A stretch of DNA of 64,000 nucleotides from Phyllobacterium endophyticum (GCF_003010935.1 NZ_PGGN01000001.1:806001-870000); one strand, 5' to 3'; positions 1 to 9,191 are shown, counted from the first letter of the stretch. Program-made: numbers and translations. The notes: generated from the sequence alone by a model not told the origin.

Positions 1-606
1 GCCAAACCGCTTAGCGGCGCGCTCGAAGATGGCGAGGCAGGCCAAGGCAGTCAACGGCGTCTTTTCCGAGGGCTTCCAGACAACTGAATTGCCACACACG
101 AGAGCAAGTGCTGCATTCCACGACCAGACGGCAACGGGAAAATTGAAGGCGGAGATGACACCCACGACGCCGAGAGGATGCCACGTTTCCATCATGCGGT
201 GTCCCGGGCGCTCGGTCGCAATTGTCAGGCCGTAGAGCTGGCGCGACAAGCCTACGGCGAAATCGCAGATATCTATCATTTCCTGCACTTCGCCGAGGCC
301 CTCGGAAGGGATCTTGCCGGCTTCGATCGAAACAAGGCGGCCGAGTTCGCTCTTTAGCGCGCGCAACTCTTCACCGAAGAGGCGTACGAGCTCACCGCGC
401 TTCGGAGCGGGAACCAGCCGCCACTCGCGGAAAGCGGCTTGGGACAGCTCGATCGCCTTGCCCGTTTCATCAGCAGAATGGACGACGATGTCGGCAACCT
501 TCTCGCCGCTGACAGGGCTGAAAGACGGCATGGTGCCGCCCGTATACGCTGACTCGGCAACACCGAGCCTGGCGAGGAGTATTCGAACTTCTTGAGCAAT
601 GGTCAT
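1..606 (-). CDS. amaB: aldehyde dehydrogenase, AmaB/ALDH7-type (2-aminoadipate semialdehyde dehydrogenase), 3' end outside window
   Basis: Reading the minus strand from the ATG at 606 gives 202 uninterrupted codons to the window edge. The protein is the N-terminal half of an aldehyde dehydrogenase: the NFPVAVWSWN substrate/NAD region and KPSEKTPL (cofactor-binding lysine) are visible, while the catalytic cysteine lies beyond the edge. An AAGGAA ribosome binding site precedes the ATG. The N-terminal style fits the ALDH7 (antiquitin/AmaB) group, which oxidises 2-aminoadipate 6-semialdehyde to 2-aminoadipate in lysine and pipecolate breakdown. The adjacent HglS, LysR and AmaA-like genes are the partners seen in the Pseudomonas putida pathway, which supports this over a generic aldehyde dehydrogenase. 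Substrate is inferred from context. Confidence 0.85.
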   Translation of the reverse strand, partial: MTIAQEVRILLARLGVAESAYTGGTMPSFSPVSGEKVADIVVHSADETGKAIELSQAAFREWRLVPAPKRGELVRLFGEELRALKSELGRLVSIEAGKIPSEGLGEVQEMIDICDFAVGLSRQLYGLTIATERPGHRMMETWHPLGVVGVISAFNFPVAVWSWNAALALVCGNSVVWKPSEKTPLTALACLAIFERAAKRFG

Positions 607-686
607 CTTGCCGTTCCTTGTTGTCTATGCGCCAATTGGCTTGCAGCGCTTTTATCAAACGCCCCGAAATTTTGATATATCCAGGC

Positions 687-2093
687 TTAGCTTGCGAGAG
701 CCACAGGTTTGAAATGTCTCAGGCATGCATCGATAGATGCCCGTTCGAGGCTCTCATAATGTGCGAATTCGTCGAGAACAGCCGCGCCAAGCTGGCTTTC
801 GAATTCCTGCTGGCTAGGGCTTGCAGTGAAGTTCTGCTTCGTATCATCGCCAAGATTGGACTGGAAAATCCCGGCGGCGCTTACAGGTAAAAAATCCTCA
901 TAGACGATAGGATCGAACCGAACGGCTCCCATTGCCACCAGCGCCGCGATATTGGAGGCCTCGCGGGAAGATAAGCTGTTTTGCGGAAAGCACTCGGCTA
1001 CCGAATAACGGAAATATCCAAGTCCTTGTTCGCGTATGCTGTTCCAATCGTCCGGAAAGGCTTCGAACACGCGAGCGAGTTCAGAAAGGTAGTCATCAGC
1101 GTTCGACCCATCGGCCGCGGGGCGTACCACCTCGCGCGATTTGGCGAGAAGCTGGTCGTAGAGTGCCCTTCCTTTGGGTGTCAACGCAATGCCACGATGC
1201 TCGATCTCGCCGAAGCGGGCGGTGTGTGAGCCGGATTCCCATTGACCTTCAGCGTTGTGGAACGACACGTCTTCTTCCAGCGCCTTGAAAGAGGTCTGCC
1301 GCAGGAGGATTGGACAGGCGCGCGCCGGAGGACCTTCGATGACTGCCTTAGGTGAGATTCCGTGTGCTGGCATCAACTCCTGAACGGCATCAATATCGAG
1401 CGTGCGGGGCGTCAGATGATTGATGTGCGGCCCTTTGAATGACACGACGTCCGCGACAAGGCGGTGAGCGTCGTGAAGGCGGTTATAAAGTTCTCCGCTG
1501 ACGCTGGCCCGGTCATGCCAACGGAACGTCTCGAGGACCTCGCGCACGAACTGCGTCGCCTCGTCCGCATCCAGGCCACCGTCGGCCTCGGCTTTCTCGA
1601 TGAGAGAGATCGCATTTCCGGAAAATATCTGCCGCCTCTCCAACGTCCTGCGGGCTTCTTCGCGCAGAGTGGCGTCCGAGATGAGATCCAGCCGCAATAA
1701 CGACGTGAACACGCGAAATGGATTGACCTTCAACGCCGCATCGCTGACCGGGCGAAACGCCGTGGAATGCACCGGCACGCCAGCCTCGCTTAGATCGTAG
1801 TATCCAACCGGATACATGCCCATGATTGCGAAGGCCCGGCGCAACATCGAGAGTTCGGCAGCTGTTCCCACGCGAATGGCGCCATGGCGCTCTTCCGAGA
1901 TCCGATCGAGCGTATCGGTTTGTTCCAGCCTATGCCTCAGCTCGGGAGATGCGGCGAGTGTCTGGGCATTGACTTTGGCAACCAGTGACAAAAGCGTGCC
2001 ATAGGCGGGAACTTCGGTCCGGTACATCGAAGACATGGCTGATGAGAAAGATGCCCGAATGGCATCTGCTGAGACAAAATTAGTCAATTTCAC
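687..2093 (-). CDS. hglS: 2-oxoadipate dioxygenase/decarboxylase (HglS/YdcJ, DUF1338 family)
   Basis: A 468-residue protein of the DUF1338 family, close to the usual length. HglS converts 2-oxoadipate to 2-hydroxyglutarate with loss of CO2, the step after AmaB in the D-lysine/pipecolate route. The metal-site segments are present: ERHGAIRVG with His70, GPHINHLTPRTLDID with His226, and HTARFGEIE with Glu296, matching the 2-His/1-Glu iron ligands as I recall them for the P. putida enzyme. Translation starts at a GTG with GGAA eight bases upstream. The gene lies 80 bp ahead of the aldehyde dehydrogenase on the same strand, probably one operon, and is divergent from the LysR gene across a 123 bp gap that should hold the shared control region. 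Confidence 0.9.
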   Translation of the reverse strand: MKLTNFVSADAIRASFSSAMSSMYRTEVPAYGTLLSLVAKVNAQTLAASPELRHRLEQTDTLDRISEERHGAIRVGTAAELSMLRRAFAIMGMYPVGYYDLSEAGVPVHSTAFRPVSDAALKVNPFRVFTSLLRLDLISDATLREEARRTLERRQIFSGNAISLIEKAEADGGLDADEATQFVREVLETFRWHDRASVSGELYNRLHDAHRLVADVVSFKGPHINHLTPRTLDIDAVQELMPAHGISPKAVIEGPPARACPILLRQTSFKALEEDVSFHNAEGQWESGSHTARFGEIEHRGIALTPKGRALYDQLLAKSREVVRPAADGSNADDYLSELARVFEAFPDDWNSIREQGLGYFRYSVAECFPQNSLSSREASNIAALVAMGAVRFDPIVYEDFLPVSAAGIFQSNLGDDTKQNFTASPSQQEFESQLGAAVLDEFAHYESLERASIDACLRHFKPVALAS

Positions 2094-2216
2094 AATGATC
2101 GTTCCGCTATGTTGGTGAGACCGCGAATTTCATCGCCGTCATGCTCAATCTGGATTATACATACGATGTGGACCCGCGTATTGCGATGAATCAAACTGGG
2201 TTGATGCGAGACAAGA

Positions 2217-3143
2217 ATGAAGTTGAGCCGTCGACTGATCCCGGACATTGATATTCTTCAAACATTCGAGTGCGCGGCACGGCACGGGAGTTTCACGCAG
2301 GCGGCAAAGGAACTAAACCTGACCCAAAGTGCCGTGAGCCGGCAGATGAGCGAGCTCGAAGGTCAGATCGGCGTACTGTTATTCGAGCGCATCCGCCAGC
2401 GGGTTGTCCTTTCAGACGCCGGGCAAAAGTTCCTTCCGGAAGTGCGGCGCCTGCTGGGCCTTACCGAGGAGACGATGTTGCGCGCCATGGCAGCTTCGCA
2501 ATCGGCATCTTCCCTGAGCATCGCCACCCTTCCGACCTTTGGCAGCCGCTGGCTAATGCCAAGATTGCCGGACTTTCTGCGCCGTCATCCCGAAATGGCG
2601 GTGAGTGTTGCGTCCCGATCCGAACCGTTTGATTTTGAGGAAGAACCCTTCGATCTTGCCATTCATTATGGACAGCCTGTCTGGGCGCATGCCACCTGTA
2701 CCTATCTGTGCAGCGAGTTGATCGTGCCGGTTGGCGGTCCGGAACTTCGCGCGGCCAATCCAATCAAGACACCGTCCGATTTGGCACGCTCTGGACCGCT
2801 GCTCCACTTATCCGCCCGGCCGAAAGCCTGGGCCTCCTGGTTCGAAACGGTGCAGGCAGAGATCGCCAGTCCATATAAAGGGCACCGGTTCGAACATTTC
2901 TCAATGGTGATAGAGGCTGCCCTTGCCGGCCTTGGCTTCGCGTTGCTGCCTCGTTACCTGATCGAGCAGGAGCTTGCATCGGAACGTTTGCTCGTGCTCT
3001 TCGACCAGCCGCTCCGGACGGAAAACAGCTATTATCTTGTGGTTCCGGACCACAAGAAGGAAAATGCACTGGCTCAAAACTTCTTCGCCTGGATTGCGGA
3101 GCAGGTCAAAGACCGGCAAATGGCGCCGCCGATCATTCGTTGA
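2217..3143 (+). CDS. LysR-family transcriptional regulator
   Basis: A 308-residue LysR-type regulator. The winged helix-turn-helix occupies about residues 10-70 (FTQAAKELNLTQSAVSRQ is the recognition helix region), followed by a periplasmic-binding-fold effector domain of GcvA type. It is divergent from hglS-amaB and directly upstream of the AmaA-like oxidase, so it probably controls lysine/pipecolate catabolism from the 2094-2216 intergenic region. A LysR gene occupies the equivalent place in the P. putida ama/hglS cluster. Effector and polarity of control cannot be read from the sequence. Confidence 0.9.
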   Translation: MKLSRRLIPDIDILQTFECAARHGSFTQAAKELNLTQSAVSRQMSELEGQIGVLLFERIRQRVVLSDAGQKFLPEVRRLLGLTEETMLRAMAASQSASSLSIATLPTFGSRWLMPRLPDFLRRHPEMAVSVASRSEPFDFEEEPFDLAIHYGQPVWAHATCTYLCSELIVPVGGPELRAANPIKTPSDLARSGPLLHLSARPKAWASWFETVQAEIASPYKGHRFEHFSMVIEAALAGLGFALLPRYLIEQELASERLLVLFDQPLRTENSYYLVVPDHKKENALAQNFFAWIAEQVKDRQMAPPIIR

Positions 3144-3244
3144 GTGCATCATGTATTCAACAAATTTCATTTCCGTTGTCGGCATCGCATCCTATAACAG
3201 CATGATGATGCGCCGGTTTTCCGGACTGTCTCACGGGGATTCCG

Positions 3245-4528
3245 ATGCTGAATGACGAACGTTCCCACGGTTTGTGGGCAAAGACCGCGCCGGCTGCGCC
3301 GGCGACGGAAAGGCTGCGGGGGGATATCTCGGTGGATGTGGCGGTCATCGGAGCTGGTTTCACCGGCCTGTCTGCCGCTCTCCATCTGGCCGAAGCGGGG
3401 ACAAAGGTTGCCGTTATCGATGCGGTAGAAATCGGGTACGGCGGTTCAGGCAGGAATGTCGGACTTGTCAACGCGGGCATGTGGGTAATGCCCAACGATC
3501 TGCCCGGCGTATTGGGTCAAACGCATGGCGAACGCCTTCTGGAGCTCTTGGGCAACGCCCCACAATCGGTTTTCGACCTCGTAGACAAATACGAGATCGA
3601 TTGCGAACTAGAGAGAAAAGGTACACTGCACTGCGCAGTTGGCCAGGACGGATTGGAGCAGCTTGAACAGCGGGCCGAACAATGGCTCGCTCGCGGTGCT
3701 GCAGTCCGCTTGCTGGATGCCAGTGAAACTGCTGCCAAGGTCGGCTCCAATGCCTATGTTGCGGCGCTATTGGATAACCGGGCAGGAACAATCCAGCCCT
3801 TGGGCTATGTGCGAGGGCTGGCGAAGGCCGCCCTAGGTGCTGGCGCCGCGATCTATACGCAATCGCCGGTCGCGGCCACGGAACGCTCAGGCGATCGCTG
3901 GAGGCTACGTACGCAGTCCGGCACCGTCTCAGCCGACTGGGTCGTGGTCGCAACCAACGCCTATACGACATCTCCTTGGCCTGAGTTGCGGACGGAGCTC
4001 CTGCACCTGCCCTATTTCAATTTCGCGACCGCCCCATTGCCGGAAAACGTCCGGAAAACAATTCTTCCTGAAAGGCAGGGCGGTTGGGACACGAAGGAGA
4101 TCCTCAGCTCGTTTCGCATGGACCGGGCAGGGCGATTGATCTTCGGAAGCGTCGGCGCATTGCGCGGCACGGGCATGGCCATACACAAGGCTTGGGCCGC
4201 AAGGTCCATTCGCAAGCTTTTCCCGCAGATAAAGAATGTGACGTTCGAAGCCGGTTGGTACGGCTCGATCGGGATGACAAGTGACAGTCTGCCGCGATTC
4301 CACACGCTGGCGCCAAACATCATCAGTTTCAGCGGATATAATGGCCGGGGTATCGCGCCGGGCACGGTGTTTGGCCGCATTCTCGCGGAGCATATTGCCG
4401 GCAAGGTCAGAGAAGCGGATTTGCCCCTACCGGTGACCCGGCCCAAGGAGCAAGGCTTGCGGACCATTCGGGAAGGCTATTACGAAGTCGGTGCCCAACT
4501 CGCACATCTCGTCGGCAGCAGATTTTAG
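3245..4528 (+). CDS. amaA: FAD-dependent amine oxidase, AmaA-like (probable L-pipecolate oxidase)
   Basis: A 427-residue DAO-family flavoprotein. The FAD-binding Rossmann motif GAGFTG is at residues 36-41 (VAVIGAGFTGLSAAL), and SGRNVGLVNAG follows, typical of glycine/sarcosine-type oxidases. The C-terminal part has the usual FSGYNGRGIAPG dinucleotide loop. Start ATG is preceded by GGGGA. The length and the neighbouring LysR, hglS and aldehyde dehydrogenase genes match AmaA, which oxidises L-pipecolate to piperideine-6-carboxylate and so supplies the AmaB substrate. Without these neighbours it could only be called a FAD-dependent oxidoreductase; the substrate is inferred from context. Confidence 0.8.
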   Translation: MLNDERSHGLWAKTAPAAPATERLRGDISVDVAVIGAGFTGLSAALHLAEAGTKVAVIDAVEIGYGGSGRNVGLVNAGMWVMPNDLPGVLGQTHGERLLELLGNAPQSVFDLVDKYEIDCELERKGTLHCAVGQDGLEQLEQRAEQWLARGAAVRLLDASETAAKVGSNAYVAALLDNRAGTIQPLGYVRGLAKAALGAGAAIYTQSPVAATERSGDRWRLRTQSGTVSADWVVVATNAYTTSPWPELRTELLHLPYFNFATAPLPENVRKTILPERQGGWDTKEILSSFRMDRAGRLIFGSVGALRGTGMAIHKAWAARSIRKLFPQIKNVTFEAGWYGSIGMTSDSLPRFHTLAPNIISFSGYNGRGIAPGTVFGRILAEHIAGKVREADLPLPVTRPKEQGLRTIREGYYEVGAQLAHLVGSRF

Positions 4529-4538
4529 GCAGATAACG

Positions 4539-4811
4539 TTATCGCCTGTTGTGACGTTCGTTCAAGAGCACGATGACCCATCCTCCGGCAGCGAGTGCAA
4601 GAGGGAGAATAACAAATGCAAAGAGCTGGATGGCCGCAAAAAGCCAAATGACTGTTCCGATCAGAAAAATTGAGGATGAAACCACTGTACCCGAAATGGT
4701 GTAGATGGCTGCTGCACCCGGAGCGAAAACGCCGACCGTAACGCAAGAGGTCGACGCCCGGTCAATCGAGTTAGCGATCAATTTTGTACGCTCGTTGTAA
4801 ATAACCGTCAT
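4539..4811 (-). CDS. small membrane protein, unknown function
   Basis: A 90-residue protein. A polar start (MTVIYNERTKLIANSIDRAST) leads into hydrophobic stretches at about 22-42, 46-66 and 67-83, ending in a short basic tail, so it is probably an inner-membrane protein with two or three spans. AGG-rich sequence lies upstream of the ATG. Small proteins with this YNERTKL opening seem familiar to me from Rhizobiales, which favours a real gene. It converges on the AmaA-like gene with only 10 bp between stops. No catalytic motif is visible and no function is proposed. Confidence 0.65.
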   Translation of the reverse strand: MTVIYNERTKLIANSIDRASTSCVTVGVFAPGAAAIYTISGTVVSSSIFLIGTVIWLFAAIQLFAFVILPLALAAGGWVIVLLNERHNRR

Positions 4812-4971
4812 GCTCGCCGCTTACCTGCCTGGGACAATTTTGTTCTAACGATCTTTGGCATCATCGATGAGGATGGAGCACCCCGACGATAGACTAAGGC
4901 GGCGCGCAATATGGTTCACGCCACCTCTCGTGCGCTTGCCATTCTGCCCGTCCCATCATATCTCTTAGCCC

Positions 4972-5835
4972 ATGGACAGCAAGAAGCCGATGCGGCACAC
5001 AAGGCCCAGCGTCTCCGCCAGTATTCTCGCCGCGGTCAGGAACCGCAAGAAGCGCCCGGTCGGCGCAGCGAACCCGATGCGCAGCGATCTGCTGATTTCG
5101 TCCTATAACGTTCATAAATGCGTTGGAATTGACAAGAAGTTCGATCCGGACCGCGTTGCTCATGTCATCGGAGAAATAGGCGCCGATATCATCGCAATCC
5201 AGGAGGCCGACAAGCGATTCGGAGAGAGGACAGGCCTACTCGACCTTGTCCGGTTGCATCGCGAGAACAGCCTTGTTCCGGTTCCGGTGACCTCTCTCTA
5301 TCCCAAGGGTCATGGCTGGCACGGCAATCTGCTACTGTTCCGCGAAGGCGTCGTCCGCCGGGTTCAACAGCTTGGGCTACCCGGCCTAGAGCCACGCGGA
5401 GCTCTGGTGGTGGATATAGACCTCGAAGCTGGGCCCCTGCGCATCATCGCTGCGCATCTTGGTTTGCTCAGGCATTCCCGCCAGCAGCAGTCCGAAGCGA
5501 TTCTGAACGCGGTCAACGCCGATCTCGGACGGCCAACCTTGCTGCTAGGCGACTTGAACGAGTGGCGCGTTGGCAAGGGATCATCGCTGCATTTCTTGCG
5601 GCCGGTCTTCGATCCTGCAAAAAATGCCGTGCCGAGCTTCCCTTCCCGGTTTCCCGTGCTGGCGCTCGATCGCGTATTGGGTCATCCACACAGCCTCGTT
5701 GCGGCTATCGAGGTGCACGACACGCCCCTCGCTCGCGTCGCGTCCGATCACCTTCCGATCAAGGCACATATCGATCTCAAATCAGCTATTGCCGAGACAG
5801 AAGTGATCAAAGATAGGGCGAGCCTAGCCAGATAA
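4972..5835 (+). CDS. endonuclease/exonuclease/phosphatase (EEP) family hydrolase
   Basis: A 287-residue DNase I-like metallohydrolase. Catalytic motifs appear in order: SYNVHK (Asn46, His48), IQEAD (Glu78, metal ligand), GDLNEW (Asp194, Asn196) and SDHLPI (Asp259, His260). About 40 basic N-terminal residues precede the domain; there is no clear ribosome binding site at the ATG, so a start at 4990 or 5077 is possible. The family includes nucleases, phospholipases and phosphodiesterases and the sequence does not say which. Its 3' end overlaps the cardiolipin synthase gene by 29 bp in convergent orientation, which hints at a membrane-lipid context without proving it. Confidence 0.85.
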   Translation: MDSKKPMRHTRPSVSASILAAVRNRKKRPVGAANPMRSDLLISSYNVHKCVGIDKKFDPDRVAHVIGEIGADIIAIQEADKRFGERTGLLDLVRLHRENSLVPVPVTSLYPKGHGWHGNLLLFREGVVRRVQQLGLPGLEPRGALVVDIDLEAGPLRIIAAHLGLLRHSRQQQSEAILNAVNADLGRPTLLLGDLNEWRVGKGSSLHFLRPVFDPAKNAVPSFPSRFPVLALDRVLGHPHSLVAAIEVHDTPLARVASDHLPIKAHIDLKSAIAETEVIKDRASLAR

Positions 5836-7267
5836 TCCGGTCGAGCAGGCGCACCCAGAACGAGCGCGCCCGAAGGCTTTGCAGGAGGACGGGCTTCGCC
5901 GAGGCCAACGCCTTTTGGATGAGGCCGTCGACCTCGGATGCGAACGCCGCGTCCATAACTTCAAGATCAACCTCGAAGTTCAAGCGCAATGATCGTGGAT
6001 CAAGGTTGGACGATCCGACATAGGCCCACTGCCCATCAACCACGAGCAACTTGGAATGATTGAAGTTTCCGCTGGCGCGCCAGATGCGGCAATGACCTTT
6101 CAGGATCTGGTCGAACTGCGCCGTCATGGCGCGATCTACAAGTTTGAGATTGTTGATTGCGGGAACGACAATATCGACCTCCACCCCCCGGCGTGCAGCA
6201 GTGACGAGTGCACTGATAAGCTCGCGGTCCGGGAGGAAATAGGGTGACATGATCCTTATGCGCGTCTGAGCGATCGAAAATGCCCCCATGAGCATTCGGT
6301 GATTGGCTTCAACACTGCGATCCGGGCCGGATGGCACTGCGCGGATAAACACGGGTTCGCCCGCATGTTTCGCGGGCGGAGCGATGTGCCATGGCTCCCC
6401 CGTCAGTTTCTCACCCGTGGTAAAACGCCAATCTTCAGACGCGATGTGGAGAAGGTCGGTGACAATTGGTCCCGTCAGACGAAAATGCGTATCGCGAGCG
6501 TTGTCTTCGCCAGCTATCTCGGCCGAGAAGCCCGCGCGGATGTTCATGCCGCCGGTAAATGCCACCCGGCCGTCAATGATCATGATCTTGCGGTGCGTGC
6601 GCAAATTCGCATAGGGCAGACGCAGGCCCATGATGATATTGCCATTGAAAACGTCGACCTTTACCCCGTGTTTATCGAGATAGCCGACGATACTTGGAAT
6701 GGAGTATCGGGCGCCGACAGCGTCGATCAGCACCCTGACTTCGACGCCGCGTTTCACCGCCTTGATCAATGCGTCGGCGAGGCGAAGCCCGATCTTGTCG
6801 CGGTCGAAAATATATGTTTCGACGAGGATACTTCGCTCGGATCGCTCGATTTCAGCCAGCATCGCGCGATAGGCCTCATCGCCGCTCTGCAGGATGTCAA
6901 TGTCGTTAGCGGTGGTCAGACGACAACGGCTGACACGATCGCCAAGCGTCTTCATTGCAACGAAACGCTTCTCGAACAAGGCATGCACGTTTTGCTGGGT
7001 CGCATCGAAGCGCATGAAGTGATCCTGGCCAATCTCATGCAAGAATTCGCGTTGCGATGAGATCGCGGATCGCCTGATACGATTGATCCCGGCAACCGCG
7101 TAAATGACCGCTCCGATCACAGGCGAGAGGATAATCACGCCCACCCAGCCAATAGCTGCGCGTACTTCCTCTTTGGTCATGGTGGCGTGGACTGCCGCCG
7201 GCACGCCGAGGACAACCGACAGGACAAAAAAGATCTGCGGCCAATAGGTAAAGAGGTAATCAGCCAT
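5807..7267 (-). CDS. cls: cardiolipin synthase (phospholipase D superfamily)
   Basis: A 486-residue Cls with two N-terminal membrane spans (about 8-28 and 38-60) and two HKD motifs: HRKIMIID (His225, Lys227, Asp232) and HSKLLVVD (His404, Lys406, Asp411). It joins two phosphatidylglycerol molecules (or PG with another phospholipid) to make cardiolipin at the inner membrane. Length and architecture are those of bacterial ClsA-type enzymes. The sensor kinase gene sits just upstream on the same strand with 14 bp between, so the two may be co-transcribed. Confidence 0.92.
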   Translation of the reverse strand: MADYLFTYWPQIFFVLSVVLGVPAAVHATMTKEEVRAAIGWVGVIILSPVIGAVIYAVAGINRIRRSAISSQREFLHEIGQDHFMRFDATQQNVHALFEKRFVAMKTLGDRVSRCRLTTANDIDILQSGDEAYRAMLAEIERSERSILVETYIFDRDKIGLRLADALIKAVKRGVEVRVLIDAVGARYSIPSIVGYLDKHGVKVDVFNGNIIMGLRLPYANLRTHRKIMIIDGRVAFTGGMNIRAGFSAEIAGEDNARDTHFRLTGPIVTDLLHIASEDWRFTTGEKLTGEPWHIAPPAKHAGEPVFIRAVPSGPDRSVEANHRMLMGAFSIAQTRIRIMSPYFLPDRELISALVTAARRGVEVDIVVPAINNLKLVDRAMTAQFDQILKGHCRIWRASGNFNHSKLLVVDGQWAYVGSSNLDPRSLRLNFEVDLEVMDAAFASEVDGLIQKALASAKPVLLQSLRARSFWVRLLDRIIWLGSPYL

Positions 7268-7281
7268 TGCGGCGTTTCATG

Positions 7282-8781
7282 TCAGGACGCTGAATCCCGG
7301 CGAGAACGCCATTCTGCCAGCGAAACCGGCTGGTCGGGGATACGGATCTCAAAACTTGTTCCTGCTCCATCGCCGCTGCGCAATTCAATAGTTCCTCCGT
7401 GTGCCCGTACAAGTTCGTGGACGATAGCGAGGCCAAGGCCGGTGCCGCCCGAACGCGCAGATCCCTTGAAGGCAGTAAACAGGTTCTCGCGTGCCTTGAG
7501 CGGCAATCCGGGGCCGGTATCGTCAATGCCTATGATAGAGGTCGTACCGATCTGGCCGGCAGTGATGGTCAATCGCTTGACCACGGCTGGGCCGCTACGT
7601 GTATCGGCTGTCATAGCCTGAACGGAATTCCGGCAAAGATTGGAAATAATCCGGAAAAACTGGTCTGGATCGACATCGATCTCGAAATCCGCCGGTACAA
7701 GATTCCTGAATTCTATCCCTGATTTCGTATCGAGACTGAGCATCTCCTCCACATCGCTTATGATGGTGCGTAATTTCACACGCCGTCTCTGCGGCGGCGC
7801 TTCCTGCGTCCCCCCGTAGGCTAGAACGGTCTGCGAATAATTTATGGCGCGATCGATGGTGCGTACCAGCTTCGGCACGAATCGCTGGATTGCCGGGTCG
7901 CTGGTGTTGGCCAAATGATCCGATATCAACTGTGCCGATGCAAGGATGTTACGCATGTCGTGGTTGATCTTCGAAACCGCGAGACCGAGATCGGCAAGGT
8001 GTTTCTGCTCCGATAAAGTCCTCTGCAACTGGTGTTGCATGCCGGCGAGCTCCCGCTGGGCAATGCCAAGTTCGTCTTCGCGATTTTCCGGCTTGATGAT
8101 GCGCTGCGGGTCGTCAGGCCCCTTCGCGAAAGCAAGCATGTTGTCGCTCATACGCTGTATTGGCCGGATCAGCAGACGACTGATCGTCAGGAATACGAGG
8201 CCTGCGGTAATAACCGATATGAACAGCGAGATAAGCGCGACATTGCGGGCGTAACGCAGCATCGCATTGCGCAAGGGCGCGTCGGAGGTCAGGAGCTCGA
8301 TGACTTTTCCGGTGTCGCCGACGGGTCCGTAAACGCGGATAACTCGAGCCCCGCCATTGATCAACGTGTCGAACGCATCCCGGATAGCCGTAACAGGATC
8401 GGTGACGGTGATATCGATGTGTTTGTCCACCTTGGACGGCATCTCAGATACCGCGAGGAGCCGCGAGGCGCCTTTCTCGCGCAAGACGATCGCCTTCGTT
8501 CCAGTCGCAAGAAGCACGTCATTCTGCACAGATTGTGGAATGTCCTCGCCATCGCTGGCAGCAAGAACCACACTCGCGGCAGCGACAGTGTTGAGCCGGT
8601 CGGACAACCACCGAATGCGCATATCGGCTATGATGGGAACGAAGATCATGACTTCGGCCAAGAGGCCGAACAGCAGCGTGAGCCGCAACAGCTTTCCAGA
8701 AAGGCGTTTTAGCACGGGCAGACGCCGTCCTGCGTGCAACCGCACACTACCATTCTCCTGCCTGTGCTGGGTTGCCGTCAT
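7282..8781 (-). CDS. membrane sensor histidine kinase (orphan)
   Basis: A 499-residue sensor kinase. Transmembrane segments at about 31-52 and 180-203 enclose a periplasmic sensor region of roughly 125 residues; a HAMP linker follows, then a HisKA-like region with KINHDMRNIL (probable phospho-acceptor His274) and an HATPase_c domain with N box NLCRNSVQAM (Asn381/385), DDTGPGLP and GGTGLGLAIV. GGAG precedes the ATG. No response regulator gene is adjacent, so its partner is elsewhere. It is followed at 14 bp by cls, so a link to membrane-lipid state is possible but unproven. Confidence 0.9.
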   Translation of the reverse strand: MTATQHRQENGSVRLHAGRRLPVLKRLSGKLLRLTLLFGLLAEVMIFVPIIADMRIRWLSDRLNTVAAASVVLAASDGEDIPQSVQNDVLLATGTKAIVLREKGASRLLAVSEMPSKVDKHIDITVTDPVTAIRDAFDTLINGGARVIRVYGPVGDTGKVIELLTSDAPLRNAMLRYARNVALISLFISVITAGLVFLTISRLLIRPIQRMSDNMLAFAKGPDDPQRIIKPENREDELGIAQRELAGMQHQLQRTLSEQKHLADLGLAVSKINHDMRNILASAQLISDHLANTSDPAIQRFVPKLVRTIDRAINYSQTVLAYGGTQEAPPQRRRVKLRTIISDVEEMLSLDTKSGIEFRNLVPADFEIDVDPDQFFRIISNLCRNSVQAMTADTRSGPAVVKRLTITAGQIGTTSIIGIDDTGPGLPLKARENLFTAFKGSARSGGTGLGLAIVHELVRAHGGTIELRSGDGAGTSFEIRIPDQPVSLAEWRSRRDSAS

Positions 8782-8875
8782 GTATGCTCCATAGGCTTCC
8801 GATGTAGGTCAGATGCTTGTCCGGCACAATAAATCAGTTGCGCGGGTTTGCCTATTTTTCAATTGCGTCAATCAA

Positions 8876-8904
8876 TTGACTTATCGGCATCCTGCCTCTA
8901 TAAG
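8876..8904 (+). promoter_or_regulatory. probable sigma-70 promoter of rpmH-rnpA
   Basis: TTGACT at 8876-8881 and TATAAG at 8899-8904 are separated by exactly 17 bp, close to the housekeeping consensus. It lies about 130 bp upstream of rpmH in the only sizeable gap of this block and points toward it. Identified by eye; no start site is known. Confidence 0.65.
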
Positions 8905-9032
8905 CCGCGCACGTCCGGGCTGACCGCCCCCGCGACGGATTCATTGGTGCATTTATGTGCCAACGGCGGTCCTGATATGCTCCTGTCAAAGAACAGACCA
9001 CAAGAAGGGCCGCACACCGCGGTATTTAACGA

Positions 9033-9167
9033 ATGAAGCGTACTTATCAGCCATCCAAGCTTGTCCGCGCACGTCGCCACGGGTTTCGCGCCCGCATGGC
9101 AACGGCAGGTGGTCGCAAGGTTATCGCGGCGCGTCGCGCCCGCGGTCGCAAGCGGTTGTCGGCATAA
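9033..9167 (+). CDS. rpmH: 50S ribosomal protein L34
   Basis: A 44-residue, very basic protein beginning [20 protein letters not shown] and ending GRKRLSA, an unmistakable bL34 of normal length. It is a structural component of the large ribosomal subunit. It is too short for most length cut-offs and easily missed. It stands directly upstream of rnpA and yidC, the conserved arrangement in proteobacteria, and is served by the promoter at 8876-8904. Confidence 0.97.
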   Translation: MKRTYQPSKLVRARRHGFRARMATAGGRKVIAARRARGRKRLSA

Positions 9168-9173
9168 GGCAGT

Positions 9174-9191
9174 CCGCGCAGATTTGCGCGG
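9174..9191 (+). promoter_or_regulatory. stem-loop between rpmH and rnpA
   Basis: CCGCGCA, a four-base GATT loop, then TGCGCGG: a perfect 7-bp hairpin starting six bases after the rpmH stop. It lacks a downstream T run, so it is more likely an RNA processing or stability element, or a partial attenuator setting the L34:RnpA ratio, than a full terminator. Confidence 0.5.

Noticed and set aside
6299-7060. 253-codon plus-strand open frame opposite cls
   Set aside because: cls has both HKD motifs and full length; the antisense frame shows no family features.
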